57,440 nt of DNA from JBCAWW01 sp039024315 (GCA_039024315.1 JBCCQN010000022.1:1-57440); one strand, 5' to 3'. Shown: positions 9,620 through 18,569, numbered from the stretch's first letter. Made by a program: numbers and translations. Notes: generated from the letters alone by a model not told the origin.

Positions 9620-10345
9620 ATGAAAGTGTTTTTGGGCCTCCTTATGCTGGCCTTTTACTTACCCACTGCGACTTCTGCTCAATGTCGAGAAGAGCAAGCT
9701 TGGCAAGAAGCATGGACTTCCTGCCAAACTTCTGCTAGTCCTAATCAGGCCCGTGGTCAGCATCATTGGCTGATGTATGACTTTGGTTATCAATATCCCT
9801 TGAGTAACCTTCATATTTGGAACTCAAATGCACAGGGCAAGCTAGATCAGGGCATCAAAGAAGTGATTTTGGACTATTCCAAAGATGGCGTCAACTGGAC
9901 AGAGTGGGGGTTGATTGAGGTTCCCAAAGCGGATGGGGATGCCTATTATTCGGGTAGCCTCGTCGCGGAACTCACGCTCATACAGGCTCGCTATGTATTG
10001 TTGACCGTTACCCAAACGCATGGTGATCCTACCTGTGCAAGCATCCATGAGCTGTCCTTTGGATTGACTGATTTTCCCGTTCCGCAAAGCGAGAACCTAT
10101 GGCTCTATCCTAATCCCGCTAGCGAAATGCTAACCGTAGCTTTCGAAAACCAGATCCCACAGACGCATTATTTACAGTTTGTCAATGTCCTCGGGCAGCC
10201 GGTACTGCAAGCCAATTTTTTTGCAGAAATAGGTCGCCAAGATGTAGAAGTCAATATCAGTGGACTTGCTCCAGGGATCTATTTCTTGAGCCTTTTGGAT
10301 ACAGAACGAGAACTGATCGATGTTAAGAAACTAATCGTTCGCTAA
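9620..10345 (+). CDS. Secreted discoidin-like protein with T9SS sorting domain
   Basis: 241 residues from ATG 9620, where MKVFLGLLMLAFYLPTATSAQ is a signal peptide; the open frame begins earlier at 9581. Residues about 30-150 (HHWLMYDFGYQYPLSNLHIWNSN, later YVLLTVTQTHGDPTCASIHELSF) resemble a discoidin/F5-8 type C carbohydrate-binding fold. The last ~80 residues, beginning LYPNPASEML and ending GIYFLSLLDTERELIDVKKLIV, are a type A sorting domain of the type IX secretion system, so the protein should be surface-anchored or released. It lies 43 bp after the DUF1501 gene and before the sigma factor, in the same run. Confidence 0.8.
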   Translation: MKVFLGLLMLAFYLPTATSAQCREEQAWQEAWTSCQTSASPNQARGQHHWLMYDFGYQYPLSNLHIWNSNAQGKLDQGIKEVILDYSKDGVNWTEWGLIEVPKADGDAYYSGSLVAELTLIQARYVLLTVTQTHGDPTCASIHELSFGLTDFPVPQSENLWLYPNPASEMLTVAFENQIPQTHYLQFVNVLGQPVLQANFFAEIGRQDVEVNISGLAPGIYFLSLLDTERELIDVKKLIVR

Positions 10346-10388
10346 GGCGAAAAAAAATATCACTATCTTCCTCCAAAGACACTCCTCT

Positions 10389-10904
10389 ATGTCCGACTTT
10401 CCAAAGCGCTCAGTTTGTGAAGAAAACCATTTTGACGCCCTGTTTTTAGAACATGCCCAAGTATTGCGCAATTTCTGCTACTATCGCTGTCGGGATCTAG
10501 TACAGGCCGAAGACTATGTGCAGGAAGCCTTTTTGAGGCTATGGAAAAACTGCGCCAAGGTGCCTTTTCCTAAAGCCAAGAGTTTTCTATTCAAGGTCGC
10601 CCAAAATCTATTCTTACATCAAGTAGAACATCAAAAAGTGGTCAATAAATATTTTTTGTGGAAGCCCAAAGCCGTAGAAGAACATGGCCCTCAGTTTGAA
10701 ATGGAAACCCAAGAACTGCAGGCTTTGGTCGAAAAGGCAATCAGCGACTTGTCTGATAAGCAGCGGGAGGTGTTTTTGTTACATCGGATGGACGGTAAGT
10801 CCTACAAAGAGATTGCGGAGATGTTGGAGATTAGTGTCAAATCAGTGGAGAAACGGATGCACCGCGCATTGCTGGCTCTGCGTAAATTTTTGCCCCAGCT
10901 ATGA
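10389..10904 (+). CDS. ECF RNA polymerase sigma factor (FecI-like)
   Basis: 171 residues. Region 2 spans about 15-80 (EDYVQEAFLRLWKN is the core/-10 recognition helix) and region 4 about 115-165 (SDKQREVFLLHRMDGKSYKEIAEMLEISVKSVEKRMHRAL, a helix-turn-helix). It should direct transcription of a small regulon when released by its anti-sigma factor. Its stop overlaps the start of the FecR gene (ATGA), the usual sign of coupled sigma/anti-sigma production. The likely target is the STN-TonB receptor cluster at 3405-10345. Confidence 0.93.
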   Translation: MSDFPKRSVCEENHFDALFLEHAQVLRNFCYYRCRDLVQAEDYVQEAFLRLWKNCAKVPFPKAKSFLFKVAQNLFLHQVEHQKVVNKYFLWKPKAVEEHGPQFEMETQELQALVEKAISDLSDKQREVFLLHRMDGKSYKEIAEMLEISVKSVEKRMHRALLALRKFLPQL

Positions 10905-11845
10905 ATTACCCAGACGATACATTTTTGGCTCGTTGGCTGGCGGGGACGCTCAATGAGGAAGAAAAAGCAGCGTTCGAACAATCTGATGACTTCAAGAAGT
11001 TGAATCTATTTTTGGATACACTCGGACAAGCCCAATCACACCCTTTTGATCATGAGAGCGCTCTGGCACAGATCAAAGAAAAACAGAGCGCCCATTTAGA
11101 TACGCCTGCTACTAAGACGCGTTCTATTCGACCATTATGGTATTTGGCAGCGGCAGCAGTTGCGGCCTTGTTGGTGTTTTTGTTCTGGCCTTCGTCGAAC
11201 GCTACTATCTCTATTCAAGAATTTGCTACGGTAGCTGGGGAACAGAGGGAGTTAGAATTGACCGATAGCACCCTGATGCAACTCAATGCAGTCTCCAAGG
11301 CCCGGGTAGAAATCGCTGCAGACCTTTCCTCTCGTAAAGTGTTTTTGGAAGGTGAGGCTTATTTCGATGTCCGCAAAAAAGGAGCTTTTGCCGTCTCTAC
11401 AGAATTAGGGCTAGTCGAAGTATTAGGCACAAGATTTAGCGTTCGCGAACGCGAAAACGGGCTTGATGTCCAATGCTTTGAAGGAAGCGTAAGCGTTAGC
11501 TTGGGTGCTAAAGCAAAAATTGATACCCTTAGAGCAGGGGAAGGGATTCGGATGGATTCGGATGGTACAATTTCACGCCTAGATCTAGGAGATATTATGT
11601 CTGAACCAAGCTGGACAAAAGGTATAACTACTCTAGTGAACTTACCGCTTAGGCAAATTATAAAAGAGTACGAACGCATTTTCAATACAACGATCAAAAT
11701 AGACCCCAGCTTAGATACTGAAAGAAAGTTTACCATTAGTTTTCCGAATGAGGATTTGAGAACTGCGCTTATGATTGGGCTGAACTCCTTCGGCATGGAG
11801 TTTACTAACGAAAATGATTCTACTGTCAAGATAATTTCAAAGTAG
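10901..11845 (+). CDS. FecR family anti-sigma factor / signal transducer
   Basis: 314 residues. A short cytoplasmic N-terminus (binds the sigma factor) leads to one membrane helix at about 78-97 (PLWYLAAAAVAALLVFLFW). The periplasmic FecR domain covers about 105-205 (EGEAYFDVRKKG, VLGTRFSVRE). A C-terminal DUF4974/STN-like domain covers about 244-314 (NLPLRQIIKEYERIFNTTI, later LRTALMIGLNSFGMEF). It overlaps the sigma gene by 4 bp. Such proteins receive the signal from an STN-bearing outer-membrane receptor; the one at 3405-6083 is the obvious candidate. Confidence 0.92.
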   Translation: MNYPDDTFLARWLAGTLNEEEKAAFEQSDDFKKLNLFLDTLGQAQSHPFDHESALAQIKEKQSAHLDTPATKTRSIRPLWYLAAAAVAALLVFLFWPSSNATISIQEFATVAGEQRELELTDSTLMQLNAVSKARVEIAADLSSRKVFLEGEAYFDVRKKGAFAVSTELGLVEVLGTRFSVRERENGLDVQCFEGSVSVSLGAKAKIDTLRAGEGIRMDSDGTISRLDLGDIMSEPSWTKGITTLVNLPLRQIIKEYERIFNTTIKIDPSLDTERKFTISFPNEDLRTALMIGLNSFGMEFTNENDSTVKIISK

Positions 11846-11862
11846 ATTGAGGCTGTTATATT

Positions 11863-11898
11863 AAAAGGAGTCATCGCAATTAGGCAATGACTCCTTTT
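11863..11898. terminator. Bidirectional intrinsic terminator
   Basis: A perfect 12-bp stem (AAAAGGAGTCAT with ATGACTCCTTTT) around a 12-nt loop, placed between the convergent FecR and metalloprotease genes. It ends in T-runs on both strands. Confidence 0.85.
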
Positions 11899-11931
11899 CG
11901 GGTTTTGATTGTTGTTACTTGATTTAGGCTA

Positions 11932-14136
11932 TTATTGTTTAATCAGCTTCTCGGTCCAACTATGTACGCCAGCTTGTACTTGCACCAAATAGACTCCTGC
12001 GGCGAGGGCATTGAGTTTTAGCTTCACAGAAACTTTCTCCTCCGCATTCGTATCGACACTTTGTTGCAATACCACTTTCCCTTGGGCGTCAAGCACCTTG
12101 ATGGTATGTGTAGCTGCTGAAGGAGAAGTGTATGTTAATTGTACGTTTTCATTAGCTGGATTAGGGAATAATTCTAGGGGGGAGGCGCTACTTACTCCTT
12201 CTCGTTTGGGGGAGTTGCCCTTTGGATCCTTGCAATCGTCTATAACACTGATACTAAATAGGAATGGGAAGTTGCCACAAATACTGCTCACATTATAAGA
12301 AAATGTATAAATACCCACCTGAGCTGAACTGATATTGATGGAAGGAGAGCCGCCCAAAACCGAAGAGTAGGAAATATTATTGCAATTGTTGAGGCACTGC
12401 AAATTGCTCATACTACTACCCGTATAAAGGTCGCCCGATAGCGTAATGGGTATGTCCTCCTTACATATTTCATAACTACTACAAAATACGGGTTTGGCAT
12501 TGAGGATGATAGGTTTTCGGATGCGTGCATTGCAGTTATCGACACCAGCTAAGTTGATTTCTATCCAAGATATGTAGGCGCTTTGGGTAGTCGCAGTGAT
12601 AGTGACTTGAAAGGGATTTTGATTGTCGATTTGCAATCCTGGTCCTACGCTCCAGGCATGAGCTGGTAAACCAAAAAAACTGGCACCTGCGACGTGATGG
12701 AAGCTGATCGTATAAGTCCCGCTTTGTCCTTTGCAGAGTAGAGCTGGGCCAAATATCTCTCCTAGATCTGTTTCAAAAAGACAAGTACCATGATTAGCGA
12801 TATGTGTCAACATGGTATTTACGTTAGCGGGGTCGATAAAATTAATATCACCTGCATCACAATCCCCCAAGCACATTAGTGAATTACCTCCAGGACCAAG
12901 GTTACATGGATTAGCGGAACACGGATTGAAAAAATTTGCATTAGGATGAAATGCATTGAAAGTATGTCCAATTTCGTGGGCTGTCGTGATGTTTTGGCTC
13001 CCTGCGGTAAACGCGCAAGAGGTGATAAATGCAGCCGCATCATCCACACATACCGTTCCGAAACCATCAGCTCGGCCCAAACTTGCCACCAGGTCTCCAT
13101 TATCATTTGGCCCAAGACATTCTAATCCAGTGTAAAGGATAGTGATATCTCTGGGAACATTTGCTTGAGAGATTCCTGCCCATAGATTATCAATGCTATT
13201 GATCAGCATGAGGCTATTTGCTTCAGTAGCCAAGTTTATACCATTGGGATAAGGATCGACATCAAAACCAGGGAGAAACACTCTCAATTGGGTTATCTGA
13301 AAAGACATGTCAAAGTTTGCTTCGTAGGCTGGCTCCGCTGCATCGATGGTGTTGAAAACCGTCGCAAAAGTACCAAAAGCGCCAAAAAGTCCGCCTCCAA
13401 AGAAATTAACCATCTCATTGTCTGCGTCAGCGGCAATCTGCAAAAGGATACAATCCAGAAGAGGGGTAAAGCTGCGAGGAGAATAGGGCGTGGCGGCACA
13501 AGTCGTGATGCTTCTACTTCCTCCTCCATTGGGAGTTAGACCATCCTCAGGCCTTAGATTTGGGGAAGGTACTAGCTCTGGTAAATTATCTGGCATTCTA
13601 CATTCAGACGCCCCGATCAGTGCCGTCTCATCGTACAATATATAGATATCTTCCCCTGCTTGATTATGACCAAAGCTTCTGATTGGGGTGAGACGCGTAT
13701 TGAAGCGCGGACCACTCATCGTCATGTCAAGGCCAATATTAGTCACACTAAAACGCACTTCTGTACCAGGCTCGCCTTCGAGATAGCCTCGAAAACTCTT
13801 GAGGACCAATTGATCATTGACGATCTGCTCTTCTCCTTTTTCATTGACCAATACAGCCCTGAAGTTTGGGGCAACAAGGGCGTTAGGCTCCGCGATAATC
13901 GTATAATTTCTCTCCGCGATTTCAATTTTCAAGTTTGCCTCCCGTTGAACTTCTTGCGCCCAGTTGACTATCTCTTGGGTAGGCAAGCTGAGCACTTCGT
14001 ACGCTGCCAATACGCCTTCCAGTTCTGCTTGCACAACGCGCTCTATTTTGGTGGTCTTTGCACTGATTTTGAATTGTGCCTCTGCATAGGAAAAACTTCC
14101 TACTGCAATGAGGATAACGCATAAATACTTCTTCAT
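11932..14136 (-). CDS. Secreted zinc metalloprotease (M12/reprolysin-like) with T9SS domain
   Basis: 734 residues. Signal peptide 1-21 (cleavage after AEA), a propeptide-like region to about 200, then a metzincin catalytic domain. The zinc site HEIGHTFNAFH at about 387-397 fits HExxHxxxxxH; the usual Met-turn would be near SLMCLGDC, about 30 residues on. The last ~80 residues (LELFPNPANENVQL to LVQVQAGVHSWTEKLIKQ) are a T9SS type A sorting domain. It should act outside the cell, breaking down protein or processing surface proteins. It is transcribed alone, towards the terminator shared with FecR. Confidence 0.88.
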   Translation of the reverse strand: MKKYLCVILIAVGSFSYAEAQFKISAKTTKIERVVQAELEGVLAAYEVLSLPTQEIVNWAQEVQREANLKIEIAERNYTIIAEPNALVAPNFRAVLVNEKGEEQIVNDQLVLKSFRGYLEGEPGTEVRFSVTNIGLDMTMSGPRFNTRLTPIRSFGHNQAGEDIYILYDETALIGASECRMPDNLPELVPSPNLRPEDGLTPNGGGSRSITTCAATPYSPRSFTPLLDCILLQIAADADNEMVNFFGGGLFGAFGTFATVFNTIDAAEPAYEANFDMSFQITQLRVFLPGFDVDPYPNGINLATEANSLMLINSIDNLWAGISQANVPRDITILYTGLECLGPNDNGDLVASLGRADGFGTVCVDDAAAFITSCAFTAGSQNITTAHEIGHTFNAFHPNANFFNPCSANPCNLGPGGNSLMCLGDCDAGDINFIDPANVNTMLTHIANHGTCLFETDLGEIFGPALLCKGQSGTYTISFHHVAGASFFGLPAHAWSVGPGLQIDNQNPFQVTITATTQSAYISWIEINLAGVDNCNARIRKPIILNAKPVFCSSYEICKEDIPITLSGDLYTGSSMSNLQCLNNCNNISYSSVLGGSPSINISSAQVGIYTFSYNVSSICGNFPFLFSISVIDDCKDPKGNSPKREGVSSASPLELFPNPANENVQLTYTSPSAATHTIKVLDAQGKVVLQQSVDTNAEEKVSVKLKLNALAAGVYLVQVQAGVHSWTEKLIKQ

Positions 14137-14254
14137 GATTTTCTAGGATTATTAGGTCAAAAGTTATCTCGATATGCTAGTTCATATCATTACCAGACAC
14201 TTTGTTACCTCTTCCGACCGGAATATTCAGGTGCTAGGAGTATTATCGTTAGTT

Positions 14255-14275
14255 TTACGGCCTTGCCGAACGCTA
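14255..14275 (-). repeat. Dispersed hairpin repeat, intergenic copy
   Basis: Read on the minus strand: lead-in AGCGTTC, stem CGGC/GCCG, loop AAG, then TAA. Lies ~120 bp upstream of the metalloprotease start. Confidence 0.8.
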
Positions 14276-14343
14276 GAATTTTAGGAGAGTATAGGAGCGG
14301 GACAATCTCTGAGCTTAGTTGGATAACTAAGGCCCAAACAGGG

Positions 14344-14361
14344 GTTCCGCGAAGCGGAAAA
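14344..14361 (+). repeat. Dispersed hairpin repeat, intergenic copy
   Basis: TTC, stem CCGC/GCGG, loop GAA, then AAAA. The usual AGCG lead-in is replaced by GGGG. Lies 66 bp beyond the stop of the EVE-domain gene. Confidence 0.65.
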
Positions 14362-14426
14362 GGATCAGCATAACAATAAATGGTATCGGATTTGTTTTGC
14401 CTTAGACCTAATGTTTCCTCCTTGGA

Positions 14427-14927
14427 TTAAGGATAGATCAACTCCAATAGCTTGCGCATGGCCACTGGATGCAAAGGCATCAAAGACGCCTGTTGGCTAC
14501 AGACGAGATAAGGATCTTCTTGTATTTCTGGATAAGTGGCAAGCTCCTCAAGCAATAAAGGCCGATCAATCAGGTTTTCGACCAATCTGATCTTGATGCG
14601 AGGCACAACATTATCTGATCCCTTGGCTGTCGGGAGATAAAAACCGGGTTTATTGGGGCCTAGTTCCGCCGGAGGCGCGATCAACTCAACAAGGGCATAG
14701 ATACCCGGTAGCATTTTTTTTCTGCCTGCTAATTCCTTTTTAGTCCGTCCGTCTCTCCCTACTCTTATCACGGCAAGCTGACCTACTTCAAACCAATCCT
14801 GCTTACGATTATATGGGATCATACGCCAGCTATCCTCAGTCAATCCAGACCGTAAAAAGCGATCTGCTTCCCATTTACGAGGGTTACACATCAAGGTCCA
14901 ATAGCCAGTAGGAGCAGTTTTTCCCAT
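14427..14927 (-). CDS. EVE domain protein (PUA-like)
   Basis: 166 residues, almost entirely an EVE-type domain. The N-terminal GYWTLMCNPRKWEAD matches the yWxxxxNPxxW start of the family, and IYALVELIAPPAELGP is its central strand. EVE domains belong to the PUA-like fold and are thought to bind modified bases in RNA or DNA; some are fused to restriction systems. It stands alone between oppositely directed neighbours, so nothing ties it to a defence system here. Confidence 0.75.
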   Translation of the reverse strand: MGKTAPTGYWTLMCNPRKWEADRFLRSGLTEDSWRMIPYNRKQDWFEVGQLAVIRVGRDGRTKKELAGRKKMLPGIYALVELIAPPAELGPNKPGFYLPTAKGSDNVVPRIKIRLVENLIDRPLLLEELATYPEIQEDPYLVCSQQASLMPLHPVAMRKLLELIYP

Positions 14928-15035
14928 TTTGGATTAGATATTAGGGGGCATAATAAGATTTTTTTAAGGACTAAATGTAATTGTCCGGTTTCTCTCGTCA
15001 GACTAAGGTAATTAACACCTTAAAACTTTTTGAAG

Positions 15036-16151
15036 ATGAGACACCCTCAATTACTTAGCCTCTTATTTGCCTTTTTGCTCCCCCTCACCGCTCTGGCCCA
15101 AGATCGTGGTATTTCCTATCAAGCTGTTGCTCGCGACAATAGTGGCACGCTCATCGCCAACACCAACCTCAACGTGCGCTTTACTGTCATCCAAGGGGGA
15201 GCTAATGTATATCAAGAATCTCAATTCGTCACCACCAATGACTACGGACTTTTTACGGCTGTGATTGGTAGCGCTGACTTTGCTAGTTTCAATACCATCG
15301 ACTGGAATGCCGCCGAGAGTTCTCTCAAAGTAGAAGTAGATGATGGTAGTGGTTTTGTTGACCTCGGCACTTCTGAATTTGAATCTATCCCTTACAGTAA
15401 AGTAGCCACTGATATGTCTATTTCTGATCTCAAAGATGTTAGTGGCCTGCCTGCACCAGGTGAGGTCCTCAAATGGAACGGTAGTGCTTGGGTACCCTCA
15501 GTTGATGATGCCGGTAGTGGTGGCAGTAGCGTTTGGAACCAAACAGGAAATGATATCTCATACACAGCTGGAAATATAGGTATGGGCACTGCCGCTCCCT
15601 CGCACCCCTTACATATTGTTCATAGTACCACAACGGCCAATACGATCAGTATTGAGGCAGGATCTCCTCCTTCGGCTCGTGATGTACTAGAAATCAGAGT
15701 TGATGCAGGAACTGCAGACGGAGCTCAGTTCATTGAATTAGAGCGGGGCAACTCTGTGGTAGCGGCGGTTAATGCTGATGGTACGGCGAGATTCCCAGAG
15801 ATCACCTATTCAGACGGCACTACGCAAAGCGTCGCAGGTCCAATCGCCAAAGCTAATCTAGATATTACCAATGCATCTACAGGAGCCGTTACCGTCAATG
15901 GCACTAGTAGCTTGAGTGCTACTTATAACGATACTGGTGATTACATAGAAGTTACCTTGGCTGGGGTTAGTCTTTCGCCTGCTACGCATATCATTCAAGT
16001 TACCCCTATCCGGATCAACTCTACTTCTGCGACAGTCGATCGCAGTGCCTCCATCTACTTTTCAGGTGGTAATGTGAGAGTGTATGTTTGGGATGCCAGT
16101 GCCAATGCGGCAGTAGCTAACGATTGTTATATCACTATCAGCGAACTCTAA
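15036..16151 (+). CDS. Secreted surface protein, tail-fibre-like repeats
   Basis: 371 residues from ATG 15036 (a TTG 6 bp earlier is the only longer start). Signal peptide MRHPQLLSLLFAFLLPLTALAQ. About 20-130 is a beta-rich module (GISYQAVARDNSGTLIANTNLNVRFTV) common at the start of Bacteroidota surface proteins. SISDLKDVSGLPAPGEVLKWNGSAWVP then follows, as found in phage tail-fibre-like and collagen-like proteins. The rest is low-complexity beta sequence rich in Thr/Ser/Ala. No enzyme motif is seen. It is followed after 18 bp by a small T9SS protein and probably shares its transcript. Confidence 0.65.
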   Translation: MRHPQLLSLLFAFLLPLTALAQDRGISYQAVARDNSGTLIANTNLNVRFTVIQGGANVYQESQFVTTNDYGLFTAVIGSADFASFNTIDWNAAESSLKVEVDDGSGFVDLGTSEFESIPYSKVATDMSISDLKDVSGLPAPGEVLKWNGSAWVPSVDDAGSGGSSVWNQTGNDISYTAGNIGMGTAAPSHPLHIVHSTTTANTISIEAGSPPSARDVLEIRVDAGTADGAQFIELERGNSVVAAVNADGTARFPEITYSDGTTQSVAGPIAKANLDITNASTGAVTVNGTSSLSATYNDTGDYIEVTLAGVSLSPATHIIQVTPIRINSTSATVDRSASIYFSGGNVRVYVWDASANAAVANDCYITISEL

Positions 16152-16169
16152 AATCTAAATACCAAAGAG

Positions 16170-16682
16170 ATGAAAGCATTTATTTTTGTAGTTCTCCTGA
16201 CGGTATTTGCCTACCTACCCAACTTTGCTCAGGTCAGCCTTGAGCGTCAAGTATTGGGGGTCGTTGGGAGTTCTTCCACTGCGGGGAACGTTCAGTTGTC
16301 TGCTACGGCAGGGGAGGCCGTTTCTACGACTTTGATCAGCGGTAGCCTCATCTTGACTCAGGGCTTCCAACAAGATGATCGTAATTTTGGCGCCGATGCG
16401 CTGGAAGATTTGCTAGAACTAGTAGTGGACTTTCAAGTTTTTCCCAATCCTACTACTGACCTTTTGACCGTTCGCTTTGAAAGCGAAAAAATGGTCGAAT
16501 TGCATCTAAGAATCTCCGATCTCACGGGCCGCCAAATTGCTGGCCTCGACAAAGAAGTCAAGGGCCAAGGCCAATTAGAGTCTAGTTTCTCTATTGGCAG
16601 CCTAGCCGAAGGTATGTACCTGCTCAGCTTTGTCGATACCAATGGTCAGGTTCTCCTCACCCACAAGATCCAAAAACGCTAG
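16170..16682 (+). CDS. Small secreted protein with T9SS sorting domain
   Basis: 170 residues: signal peptide 1-20, a short unknown stretch (SATAGEAVSTTLISGSLILTQGFQ), then a T9SS type A domain (FQVFPNPTTDLLTVRF to GMYLLSFVDTNGQVLLTHKIQKR). The GEAVS...LTQGFQQ pattern is frequent in minimal T9SS cargo of Bacteroidota. With almost no functional domain besides the sorting signal, it may be an adaptor or surface partner of the protein encoded just upstream. Confidence 0.75.
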   Translation: MKAFIFVVLLTVFAYLPNFAQVSLERQVLGVVGSSSTAGNVQLSATAGEAVSTTLISGSLILTQGFQQDDRNFGADALEDLLELVVDFQVFPNPTTDLLTVRFESEKMVELHLRISDLTGRQIAGLDKEVKGQGQLESSFSIGSLAEGMYLLSFVDTNGQVLLTHKIQKR

Positions 16683-16707
16683 GCCTTCAAAACATAGATT
16701 TATAAAA

Positions 16708-16744
16708 AATAAGAGCCGGTCTGAATTTCAGACCGGCTCTTATT
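16708..16744. terminator. Bidirectional intrinsic terminator
   Basis: A perfect 17-bp stem (AATAAGAGCCGGTCTGA and its complement) with a 3-nt loop, between convergent genes ending at 16682 and 16763. Confidence 0.9.
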
Positions 16745-16762
16745 CTCAATGCTCGTAAGCAA

Positions 16763-17311
16763 TTAGACGGCAGCGCCTTCTAAGGCAGGAGCCAATGGGA
16801 AGTCAACCGGTACTTGGGTTGTCCCGTGGATGAAGTTACTGATGATTTTATCACCGATGACAATCAAGGTATCCACTAGATTTTCTTTGGTATAACCAGC
16901 CGCAAAGAAGTTGTCTAGGACATCAGCGTCTGGCTTGCTGCGGTTGATAGTGATGTTGCGTACAAATTGGGCGAGAGCGTCAAATTTCTCGTTGAAAGTA
17001 GCGCGACCACTACGGATTTCAAGGATTTGTTCGTCGGTGAAGCCGTTCATTTTACCGATGGCAGTGTGAGCCGAAAGACAGTAGATACAATCATTTACTT
17101 GACTCACTACTAGATTGATAATTTCGCGTTCTTTGGCTTTGAGGCTGCTTTTACGGTTTTGGAGGGCAAGGTAATCACCAAGAGCGGTATCACTGTAGGC
17201 GTAGGCGGCATAAAGATTAGGTACAAAACCAACGTTTTTTTGGAGGTTGTCAAAAATCGCTTGGTTGTTTGCGCTTACTTCTTCACGAGTGGGTACATTG
17301 AAAGTTGCCAT
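16763..17311 (-). CDS. AhpD/carboxymuconolactone decarboxylase-like protein
   Basis: 182 residues. CIYCLSAH at about 75-82 is the CxxCxxxH redox motif of AhpD-like alkylhydroperoxidases, and EREIINLVVSQVNDC just before it is the family helix. It probably reduces peroxides or handles a small electrophile. It lies about 100 bp downstream of an AraC-type regulator on the same strand, a common pairing in which the regulator controls the enzyme. Confidence 0.85.
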   Translation of the reverse strand: MATFNVPTREEVSANNQAIFDNLQKNVGFVPNLYAAYAYSDTALGDYLALQNRKSSLKAKEREIINLVVSQVNDCIYCLSAHTAIGKMNGFTDEQILEIRSGRATFNEKFDALAQFVRNITINRSKPDADVLDNFFAAGYTKENLVDTLIVIGDKIISNFIHGTTQVPVDFPLAPALEGAAV

Positions 17312-17413
17312 AATATTTTTGTAATGTTTAATGTTGTTTGAAATTGTTTACACTACAATTATACAGGCATCGGCGACTCAGGTAAGGGGGCATTTTTCCT
17401 GAGGAGGGGGCAA

Positions 17414-18268
17414 TTATTCCTTTAGCACACTTTTTTTCTCATTTTTGAAAGCACTTGGGCTCTGACCACTCACTTTTTTAAATAATTTTTGCAGGGAACG
17501 CGGATCTGAATAACCCAGATCAAAAGCGATCTCCTTGACACTTTTGTCGGTGTACAAGAGTTGGCGTTTGGCCTCGAGCACAATCCTTTCGTGGATTTGC
17601 TGCAAAGGAGAAGTTTGCCCTTGAGCAGCAAATAGATTGGATAGTGTCTTGGGAGACTTAAATAGGAGCTCGGCATAGTCGGCCACCTGCTTCTTTTCTC
17701 TAAAGTGTACATCTACCAATACGCCAAACCGACGGATCAAATCTACTTGCTCAGTGGGCATATCCTCGGCTAGGTAGTGCCTCCGGGCCAAGCGAGTCGT
17801 CTTAATGATTTTTCGCTTCAATAGCATCTGCAGCATCTCGCCTTGGATTCGGTCATTGGTTTGAAACTCCTCAATAAACACCTGATACAATAGCTCAAAA
17901 GAGCGCTGCTCAGACTCCGGCAGATTGATGACTATGGGTTTGTGAGTACCAAAAAAGATAATCCCATTGCAGGAGACCTCATGATCGTGATCATTGATAC
18001 AATAAAACTCACGATTAAAAGACAAGGCGGTCAACTCTTGTTTAGGGGCTGGCCATTCGAGCTTTTGCAAATAAGTCAGGGTGATGAGTTGATGGGGCCT
18101 CAACTCGTAGGGTACGCTATCGACGATGAGGGGGTACGGCTGTGCCGAACGATTCCAAAGGATATGGATCAAACCTTTTTGCTGCTCTAAAACAGTTTGT
18201 GCCTCGCCCCAGTGATCGGTGAGAGCAAACCAAGCGCCTAAGGCCTCATTTCGATAGGTATATAGCAT
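17414..18268 (-). CDS. AraC family transcriptional regulator
   Basis: 284 residues. The N-terminal ~120 residues look like a cupin-type effector domain (LRPHQLITLTYLQ, FYCINDHDHEVSCNGIIFF). The C-terminus has two helix-turn-helix units (ADYAELLFKSPKTLSNLFAAQ and VKEIAFDLGYSDPRSLQKLFKKVSGQSPSAF), typical of AraC/XylS activators. It probably activates the AhpD-like gene directly downstream. A hairpin-repeat copy lies in-frame at 18134-18154, encoding NRSAQP. Confidence 0.9.
   Translation of the reverse strand: MLYTYRNEALGAWFALTDHWGEAQTVLEQQKGLIHILWNRSAQPYPLIVDSVPYELRPHQLITLTYLQKLEWPAPKQELTALSFNREFYCINDHDHEVSCNGIIFFGTHKPIVINLPESEQRSFELLYQVFIEEFQTNDRIQGEMLQMLLKRKIIKTTRLARRHYLAEDMPTEQVDLIRRFGVLVDVHFREKKQVADYAELLFKSPKTLSNLFAAQGQTSPLQQIHERIVLEAKRQLLYTDKSVKEIAFDLGYSDPRSLQKLFKKVSGQSPSAFKNEKKSVLKE
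18134..18154 (-). repeat. Dispersed hairpin repeat inside AraC gene
   Basis: Lead-in AATCGTTC, stem CGGC/GCCG, loop ACA, then TA. Encodes NRSAQP. Confidence 0.75.
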
Positions 18269-18338
18269 AGCACAAAATTAGGGTCCTCATAGATTTTCTG
18301 CGTCCGCTAGCTTACATTTTGCTTGAGTGGTTTTTAGA

Positions 18339-18357
18339 GCTGCTGCGCAGAACGCTC
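18339..18357 (-). repeat. Dispersed hairpin repeat, intergenic copy
   Basis: Lead-in GAGCGTTC, stem CTGC/GCAG, loop GCA. Lies 70 bp upstream of the AraC gene start. Confidence 0.8.
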
Positions 18358-18398
18358 ATCTTCTTGACTCAGGAGCTTGAAAAACAGTAGATTCACTT

Positions 18399-18526
18399 AT
18401 GTACTTAGACAATAGTATTTAGTATTAAGACCGAGGAAAATAGGGCTATTCGGTTCTTGTAGAACTTTTTTTCTGTACTACATACTCCCGAAAGCTTTCG
18501 GGATACTTTCTACTCTGTACTTAAAT
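18399..18526 (+). repeat. Intergenic repeat family A, copy 1 (partial)
   Basis: Begins GTACTTAGACAATAG, continues through TTTAGTATTAAGAC, TGTAGAACTTTTTTTC and GTACTACATACT, then the palindrome CCCGAAAGCTTTCGGG, and ends CTCTGTACTTAA. It matches the left ~125 bp of the full copy at 25380-25593; the right inverted end is missing. Confidence 0.85.
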
Positions 18527-18538
18527 TTTTAGGCGGAT

Positions 18539-18562
18539 AAGCGTTCGGCGATGGAGCCGTAA
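18539..18562 (+). repeat. Dispersed hairpin repeat, intergenic copy with longer loop
   Basis: Lead-in AAGCGTTC, stem CGGC/GCCG, 6-nt loop GATGGA, then TAA. Ends 8 bp beyond the M50B-like gene's stop. Confidence 0.8.
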
Positions 18563-18569
18563 AAAAATC

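Larger units (their letters stand above)
14137..14426. other. Intergenic region upstream of metalloprotease
   Basis: About 290 bp holding two hairpin-repeat copies (14255, 14344). No open frame of note and no clear promoter motif. Confidence 0.4.

Noticed and set aside
11425..11455. GCGTTCGCGAACGC in the FecR gene as a hairpin-repeat copy
   Set aside because: It is a plain palindrome without the NGC-NNN-GCN stem and encodes the ordinary FecR stretch FSVREREN.
11359..11874. 171-residue frame opposite the FecR gene
   Set aside because: FecR has clear domains on the plus strand; the reverse frame has no start context or homology.
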